Positions 60,401 through 64,000 of a stretch of DNA of 64,000 bases are shown here, in pieces (the stretch's first letter is position 1; every line of letters starts with the position of its first letter). The stretch comes from Bombyx mori. Taxonomy: Eukaryota > Arthropoda > Insecta > Lepidoptera > Bombycidae. The stretch covers positions 7,440,001-7,504,000 of the forward strand of contig NC_085123.1 of NCBI RefSeq assembly GCF_030269925.1, written 5' to 3'. The position numbers and the translations under genes are program-made. Below the pieces are notes generated by a model, which had not been told where the DNA came from, did not search any database, and saw nothing but the letters and a program-made list of their open reading frames with translations.

Positions 60401-63049
60401 TCCTGAAAGGAAGAAGGGGAGAAGAGAAGGACCGAGGTCCTTCACCTCCCACAATTTCAACGACCGGCCACCTGCCTGATGTCAAGCCTCCTTAAGCTTT
60501 ATCTTCATCTTCCATTTCAACGTTTTCCTTTTATTTTATCTGGTTTGGTATTTTGGTTACATGATTTAAATTTAATCATTTTAAAAATTTACATCAAAGT
60601 TTGGATTTGAAAATACCAAAAAAACAAAAATAATATCACATTTTACTCGTTTTTAGGTATATGCATATGTAAAAAAAAACTACACACTGCAATCATACCA
60701 AGAAAGTAAAATTAAAACACCTGTCATGCTTAATGCACATTCCGTTTGATTTATTAGGACATAGCATCTACCTGTTAAATCAAGATAATAATACTCTCCA
60801 TACTATATCACGTTATATCTATCGAGTATACTATGTACTTACATTGTAACTAAGTTTAATCACCGCAACTTTCTAAAGACCCGTAGGGACAATTGCGGAA
60901 TAACGTTTCTGCAAATTCTAACTAAATTCAACCAAGCCGACTTAAATTATATCGAATATTCGTCTCACAGATTAGGTGTCGAGTAGTAATAACATCTAAA
61001 TATCCTAATTTATCTGGTGCCATTGGTGCTGTTTAACATCTCAACATTCCTGACAAATGAGACCTGCAGCGTTAATTAACCTGCCACAAATTTGACAGAA
61101 CCGATTATCAAATATAGTTATACTAAATCACGACGCTTTAACAAATGGTCTGTAGCTAATGAATATTTCGAAACTCTCATCTTAGTCTATATTTGCACTA
61201 TTGGCAGAGTGGTCGTGGTCATCATTTCGGATGGTGGTGCGCTTCATCAGGCGTCACCATTCCTCGCGTACCGCGGCCTTTCTTGTGCATTTCGAAATTG
61301 TTACTGATATAAACATTTTTGACTAAAATTGGTTTAAAATCCTATTTTTCTATGTACATGTTCCGTACTGAGATGAATAAAAGACAGTTGTTTCTAAATT
61401 TCTAAAATATAAATTATAGACTTTGCATTAACTTTTTTACAGTATGAATCTAATATTATCAGTTAGTTATAAATTTAAGTGTTTTAGACTAATCTAACCA
61501 ACACATAATTTAAAACATTGTGCCTAATTAACGCAAACTTATATACATAAAACTTCACTATCTAGAGTTACACTCGCATACTGTATTACATTATATAACC
61601 TATTCCATGATGTAACTCTGTACCAAATCTGGGTTTGCATTATCGTCCTTATGTTGCGCATCTACCATGCTTGTAGCTTTCACAGCCATTACTTACTTAC
61701 TATCTTTATACGTGACCGGAATCGAGTAACAAGGGAGACATTTAGATGAATGTAGAAGATATATCACACACATAATTATATTCTTAATAGAATCGGTTAA
61801 ATAATTTAAAATATAAACACTCGGGATACATCTTAGAAATTTGTACAACCCATAAATATTTGGTTGAATTCGCGTATAAAGATACTTGGACTTTTAATAT
61901 ATTCCTAGATAGAAAAACGGACAGAAACTTAACTTAGTGTAAGGATAGTTTGGGCAATTGACAGTACAAGCACGTATACCACCGCGTGTTTCCAGCCATT
62001 ATAATGCAAATGCCCAATACATTCACGTTTAACGACTACATAAATAACAAAATAGAAAACTGTTTATCAAAAAAGAAAAGTTGACTTTATTAAAATAAAA
62101 TGAGCGTATGATCAATGTACTCGAATTCAAGTGTAAATATGCATTATTAAGGATAAACCGAAACGTCCTGATCGAATCTTGATAAAATTAAATGAGACCG
62201 CATAGGAAGCCACGACTAAAAAAAAAGAATGATCAAAATGCGTTCACCTACAAAAGAATTCTGATGGTTGGTTAATACACGAATAGGGGAAGGCAACAAA
62301 ACTTAAATATACTGTCTTATTTAATCATAATGATATAGTAATTAATTTGAATTGTTTAATTAATCGCAAGATCATTAGTAAAGTCACAATAATCATCTAC
62401 TTTTACGTAACTAATATTTGTAAGATATAAATAGGAATTAAATCTTATTACCTATTAAAATACATAAAATAAAAGAAACAACATATAATAATATCAACGT
62501 TACAAAGGCAAACGTGACTAAGCGACAATAACTGCAAAAGCAGTATACATAAATGATAAGCAATAACCATATTCGATGCGCAAAAAAAATATATTTCTAA
62601 GTCTATTAAAATAATTTCAATCCTACAGCTAGGTTCGTTAAAATAGATTTTTTTTCAGGTATTTCAACCTTAAATTAGTCTACTGTAAAGTTCACGCATT
62701 GTCGCTTAGTCACATATGCCTTGATATGCGTTGCTATATCAAGCCTTGATATGTAGTAAAAGAGAATTAGTTTTCTAACCTGCAAGACAGGACTGACACC
62801 AGGCGGCAAGCTCCGAGGAACCCATGCTACAGTGGCTGGTACGCCACTCCTTAACCTCGGTATACCGAGGTACAATTTGTCCCAACCTATCTCTAACCCT
62901 GTAGGAACAGTGTTTTCAGGTTCAAACTTCTCCAGAAGCACTGGATCAGGTGGAAAATCAAACTGCAGTAAGCTCCACTGGTTGACCACTTCCAGAGTCG
63001 CACTCACCGTAGCTAGGCAAGCACAAAGTAGTATCATTTGATGCCTCAT
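42418..63049 (-). CDS. Yellow/major royal jelly family protein 2, complete, 7 exons, 410 residues
   Basis: Exons in transcript order: 63049-62780, 57552-57355, 53715-53571, 48633-48447, 46962-46768, 43269-43137, 42522-42418. They sum to 1233 bp with every phase matching and GT...AG at each intron. The start MRHQMILLCACLATVSA is a signal peptide. An AG at 63059-63060 nine bases before the ATG suggests a 5' UTR intron. Family landmarks: VPTGLEIGWDKLYLGIPRLR, YPDWSWH (92-98), CNRLWVLDAG (121-130), CPPKILIFDMATDRL, SLLTNLVLDE, YAYISDT, LMDGVVGLALSP (from 242), GLGLAVDPRDDTIIFSPM and WNPITNTHKVLA. Predicted secreted propeller protein. Subfamily is not settled. It has the same orientation as the first yellow gene, 19.7 kb downstream of this one. 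Confidence 0.92.
42601..42976 (+). mobile_element. Bm1 SINE with complete tRNA-like head
   Basis: The head has a pol III A box (TGGCCTAAAGG, 42609-42619) and B box (GTTCGAATCCC, 42660-42670). The Bm1 body follows to about GATGTCTATGAGCTCCG, where it is truncated before the tail. It lies in the last intron of the second yellow gene, antisense to it. Confidence 0.9.
43291..43485 (+). mobile_element. Bm1 SINE body, beside a splice acceptor
   Basis: It runs from CTGGTGGTAGGACCTGTTGT to an A-rich tail. Its left end is about 20 bp from the acceptor of exon 6 (AG at 43270-43271, - strand). Confidence 0.9.
44080..44155 (-). mobile_element. Bm1 fragment
   Basis: AACTCACACCCC, GTGTTAAGTGGTTACGGCGC and CATGAATGC resemble the - strand Bm1 3' part, diverged. 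Confidence 0.55.
44183..44435 (+). mobile_element. Bm1 SINE body
   Basis: It runs from ATTACTGTTGGTAGGACCTC through GGCGCATTTACGTTGTAGAT to an A-rich tail near 44430. Confidence 0.85.
44436..45354. other. Intron 5 sequence, nothing clear
   Basis: A possible Bm1 scrap lies at 44460-44515; otherwise it is AT-rich with nothing recognised. Confidence 0.35.
45355..45492 (-). mobile_element. Bm1 SINE 3' part
   Basis: TTATTGCTTAGATGGGTGGA, GTGTTAAGTGGTTACTGGAG and GTAAATGCGCCACCCACCTT mark a - strand copy truncated in the body. Confidence 0.88.
45493..46361. other. Intron 5 sequence, nothing recognised
   Basis: The ORF at 45851-46138 (-) has no recognisable motif, and I leave it uncalled. A short tandem duplication AACAAAGGTGC occurs near 45930-45950. 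Confidence 0.35.
46372..46634 (-). mobile_element. Retroposon family B with 10-bp target duplication
   Basis: AATAGTTACC at 46362-46371 and 46635-46644 flanks a - strand copy that starts with its poly(T). Body landmarks: GTGCTTCGCAGAATCTACCA, ACTGAGAAGATCCGGCGAGA, TCGTCGAGCCCTTCGTCGCA. Confidence 0.85.
47231..47566 (-). mobile_element. Retroposon family B, longer copy
   Basis: Poly(T) at 47231-47238, then all family landmarks, reaching further 5' (to GGGCGACGTCGAC) than most copies. No certain target duplication. Confidence 0.82.
47567..48446. other. Intron 4 sequence, nothing recognised
   Basis: AT-rich, without a supportable feature. Confidence 0.4.
48709..48806 (+). mobile_element. 3' end of the 30197-31635 LINE family
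   Basis: GGTAGGCAGCGGCTTGGCTC, GAGCGACGGTAACCACTTAC and the A-rich tail match the reverse complement of 30222-30330. It is about 76 bp upstream of the acceptor of exon 4. Confidence 0.8.
49188..49430 (+). mobile_element. Bm1 SINE body with tail
   Basis: It runs from ACTGGTGGTTGGACCTCTTG to CATCTAAGCAATAAAAAAAA. The head is missing. Confidence 0.9.
49640..50060 (+). mobile_element. Helitron-like non-autonomous element
   Basis: The 5' end resembles TCTATACTAATTTTATAAAG, then GGCTCTGAAACTACTGAACC. The 3' end is GC-rich (GACCCGAGCGGAGCCGGAGC) and finishes in CTAG directly before T near 50060. Confidence 0.75.
50366..50635 (-). mobile_element. Retroposon family B with near-perfect 9-bp target duplication
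   Basis: TAGACGCCG (50357-50365) and TAGACCCCG (50636-50644) flank a - strand copy starting with poly(T). The body is nearly the same as at 46372. Confidence 0.82.
51235..51350 (-). mobile_element. Bm1 SINE 3' part, degenerate
   Basis: GTGTTAGGTGGTTACCGGAG, CATAGACATTACAACATGAA and the following bases are a diverged - strand Bm1 end. Confidence 0.7.
51430..51635 (+). mobile_element. Bm1 SINE body with tail
   Basis: It runs from GTTAATGCGTTTCGATTTGA region to CACCCATCTATGGAATAAAA. Faces the copy at 51235-51350, giving another inverted pair. Confidence 0.85.
52135..52327 (+). mobile_element. Helitron-like short element
   Basis: AAACAAAGTCGCTTTCTCTA, GAAACTACGCAACGGATTTT and the 3' end GAAGCGAGGGCGGGTCGCTAG before T are typical of lepidopteran Helitron derivatives. 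Confidence 0.7.
52505..52582 (-). mobile_element. Fragment of the 30197-31635 LINE family
   Basis: CTCGTTTGAAGAAGGGCATA and AAACACCGTGGAT match 30346-30400 in the better copy. Confidence 0.7.
52765..53360 (-). mobile_element. Bm1 SINE, near full length, split by another Bm1
   Basis: The - strand body (52765-53050) reads back through GTACCTACCCGTGCGGACTC and TTGGTACCTGCCGGCGG to the B-box region. The rest of the head (GCACCGG...GTCTTATCCTTTTGGCC, the A box) resumes at 53310-53360 after the inserted copy. Confidence 0.85.
53052..53309 (+). mobile_element. Bm1 SINE inserted in the head of another Bm1
   Basis: It runs from ATTACTGGTGGTAGGACCTC to CCATCCATAAAAG and an A/G-rich tail, in opposite orientation to its host copy. 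No clean target duplication. Confidence 0.88.
53992..54118 (-). mobile_element. Bm1 SINE 3' part
   Basis: TTATTGCTTAGATGGGTGGA, CGAGCTCACGGCCCATCTGG and CATCTACAACGTAAATGCCG mark it. Confidence 0.85.
54119..55089. other. Intron 2 sequence, nothing recognised
   Basis: The 107-residue ORF at 54144-54467 (-) has no family motif and overlaps another in the opposite strand; left uncalled. Confidence 0.35.
55090..55246 (+). mobile_element. LINE 3' tail (family E) with ATTTG repeats
   Basis: GCCAGTTCTTCTCAGGACGG, GTCCAACAAGTATG and a tail of GATTT units (TTGATTTGATTTGATTTGAT) match 15165-15315. Confidence 0.7.
55622..55996 (+). mobile_element. Retroposon family B, + strand copy with target duplication
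   Basis: CCTTGGC at 55615-55621 and 55997-56003 flanks a copy ending in about 18 A. It is the longest copy in the window. A 106-residue frame is open in it and partly shared with other copies, but this is explained by their near identity. Confidence 0.82.
56004..57354. other. Intron 2 sequence, nothing recognised
   Basis: AT-rich, without a supportable feature. Confidence 0.4.
57553..60194. other. Intron 1 sequence, one Bm1 tail
   Basis: A Bm1 3' tail (CTCGTCCAACCATCTAAGCA plus A-rich run) sits at 58613-58652 (+). Nothing else could be supported. Confidence 0.45.
60316..60458 (-). mobile_element. Short retroposon with 12-bp target duplication
   Basis: AACGACCGGCCA at 60304-60315 and 60459-60470 flanks a 143-bp GC-richer insertion that begins with poly(T), so the inserted strand is -. 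The target itself (from 60205, CTTCTTCTTCTTGGCTTTAT) looks like another repeat. Confidence 0.75.
60471..62779. other. Intron 1 sequence, mostly featureless
   Basis: A GC-richer patch at 61195-61310 may be a LINE scrap. The rest is AT-rich with nothing recognised. Confidence 0.35.
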
Positions 63050-63639
63050 TGCGGTTTTCTGTAAAAAATAAAGTTTTATAAGTCGTAAACTATGCTACAA
63101 CTACATTTTCGGGTTTTTTTATTCGCCTGCATTGTATTTATAACTCAGAATTAATGAAACAAGGTACTCTTAGTTATTTCGATGGCATAATGAAAAGAAC
63201 TTAAAGCCCGTTCGGTCGTAAGTCGCTCACAGGCATCATCAATGGCACAAAATCTCTTGCTGATATACTGGTCTATCAAAGCAATCTTACATTCGTGCAA
63301 ACACACAATAATTCGTACGCTTGGTAATGACCTACGTTAGTGAAAGCTCACGCGATCAACTTTTACTTATAATGGAGTGACATAATAGTAAAGGTCAAGG
63401 GCACATCTGTTGAAATCATAAATTTGCCACAGCTTATCGCCTTAAAATTCTGTCAATCAAGATGCTTAATGGCTGGGAAATAAAATCCAGAATTCAAAAA
63501 TATCTCGTTTAATCTTCTGATTAAAGCTTCCGAGCCCTCCCGACCTATGTTGCATATTTCATCAAACCATCGTCTATCTTACTATATTGGATCCAATTGA
63601 GAATGACTTATTACATTAAAACTAAAGCAGAGGATCTTA

Positions 63640-63850
63640 AGTGATAATGGCCCCGTAACTGAAGCCTATAGACATCTACAACATAAATGCGCCACACACC
63701 TTGAGAATATAAGTTCTAAGGTCTCAGTATAGTTACAACGGCTGCCCAACCCTTCACACCGAAACGCATTACTGCTTCACGGCAGAAATAAACGGGGTGG
63801 TGGTACCTACCAGTGCGGACTCGCAAGAGGTCCTACCGCCAGTAATAATA
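63640..63850 (-). mobile_element. Bm1 SINE body, upstream of the second yellow gene
   Basis: CATAGACATCTACAAC-type, GTTCTAAGGTCTCAGTATAG, CGAAACGCATTACTGCTTCA and GGTGGTGGTACCTACCAGTG mark a - strand copy about 600 bp before the start codon, in the likely promoter or 5' UTR-intron region. Confidence 0.85.
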
Positions 63851-64000
63851 CCACCATATACCCAATAATGACTACCACGTAAGCGGTAAGGGGTTGGCCG
63901 GAAGTGCCATCCTGCTTTTTAGTAATTATGATTTTGGTACGGTTCTAAAAAAGGTCTAAGGAATACGGAATTTTAAAATCAACTAAAATCGAGCAGGAAT

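Noticed and set aside
1..64000. CRISPR arrays, operons, ribosome binding sites
   Set aside because: The sequence is a eukaryotic nuclear genome with introns and SINEs; no regularly spaced repeats were seen.

Overview
The window is insect nuclear DNA, almost certainly from the silkworm Bombyx mori or a very close relative. About fifteen copies or pieces of one oligo(A)-terminated, tRNA-headed SINE that I recognise as Bm1 lie across it, with truncated LINEs, Helitron-like ends, mariner, Harbinger and Ty3-type elements. Unique DNA is AT-rich and host genes have short exons separated by repeat-filled introns.

Four host genes are visible. (1) At the left edge, + strand, three exons (53-3254) of a gene that starts before the window, resembling the insect C16orf89/UPF0764-like family; its 3' end is unresolved next to a Bm1. 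(2) A complete three-exon gene for mitochondrial ATP synthase OSCP, 7608-8569 (+), 201 residues. (3) A complete six-exon yellow/MRJP-family gene on the - strand, 22702-8706, 446 residues, tail to tail with OSCP (136 bp between the stop codons). (4) A second complete yellow-family gene on the - strand, 63049-42418, seven exons, 410 residues. Every splice junction of genes 2-4 was read by eye as GT...AG with matching phase. The two yellow genes point the same way but share no intron position, so they look like old paralogues.

The rest is mobile DNA. Intron 4 of the first yellow gene holds a 3.5-kb Ty3-type LTR element with LTRs that look identical and an intact gag-protease ORF, but most of pol is missing. 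Beside it is a 1.9-kb inverted-repeat DNA transposon carrying a broken two-exon gene of a family I could not name. Other introns hold a mariner fossil and a 453-bp Harbinger-type element with TAA target duplications and a MADF-like coding scrap. The 20 kb between the yellow genes contains a 5'-truncated RTE-type LINE with a 12-bp target duplication, a LINE and a GC-rich retroposon both inserted in one Bm1 (TSDs of 7 and 15 bp), and a jockey-type RT pseudogene. The introns of the second yellow gene are a SINE/LINE landing zone, including one Bm1 inserted head-first in another and one Bm1 ending about 20 bp from a splice acceptor.

No CRISPR array, operon, rRNA gene or free-standing tRNA gene was seen. 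I see no clearly new multi-gene system. The most novel-looking items are the pol-deleted Ty3 element, the unnamed inverted-repeat transposon and the nested insertions. Family names rest on recognition by eye, without database searches.
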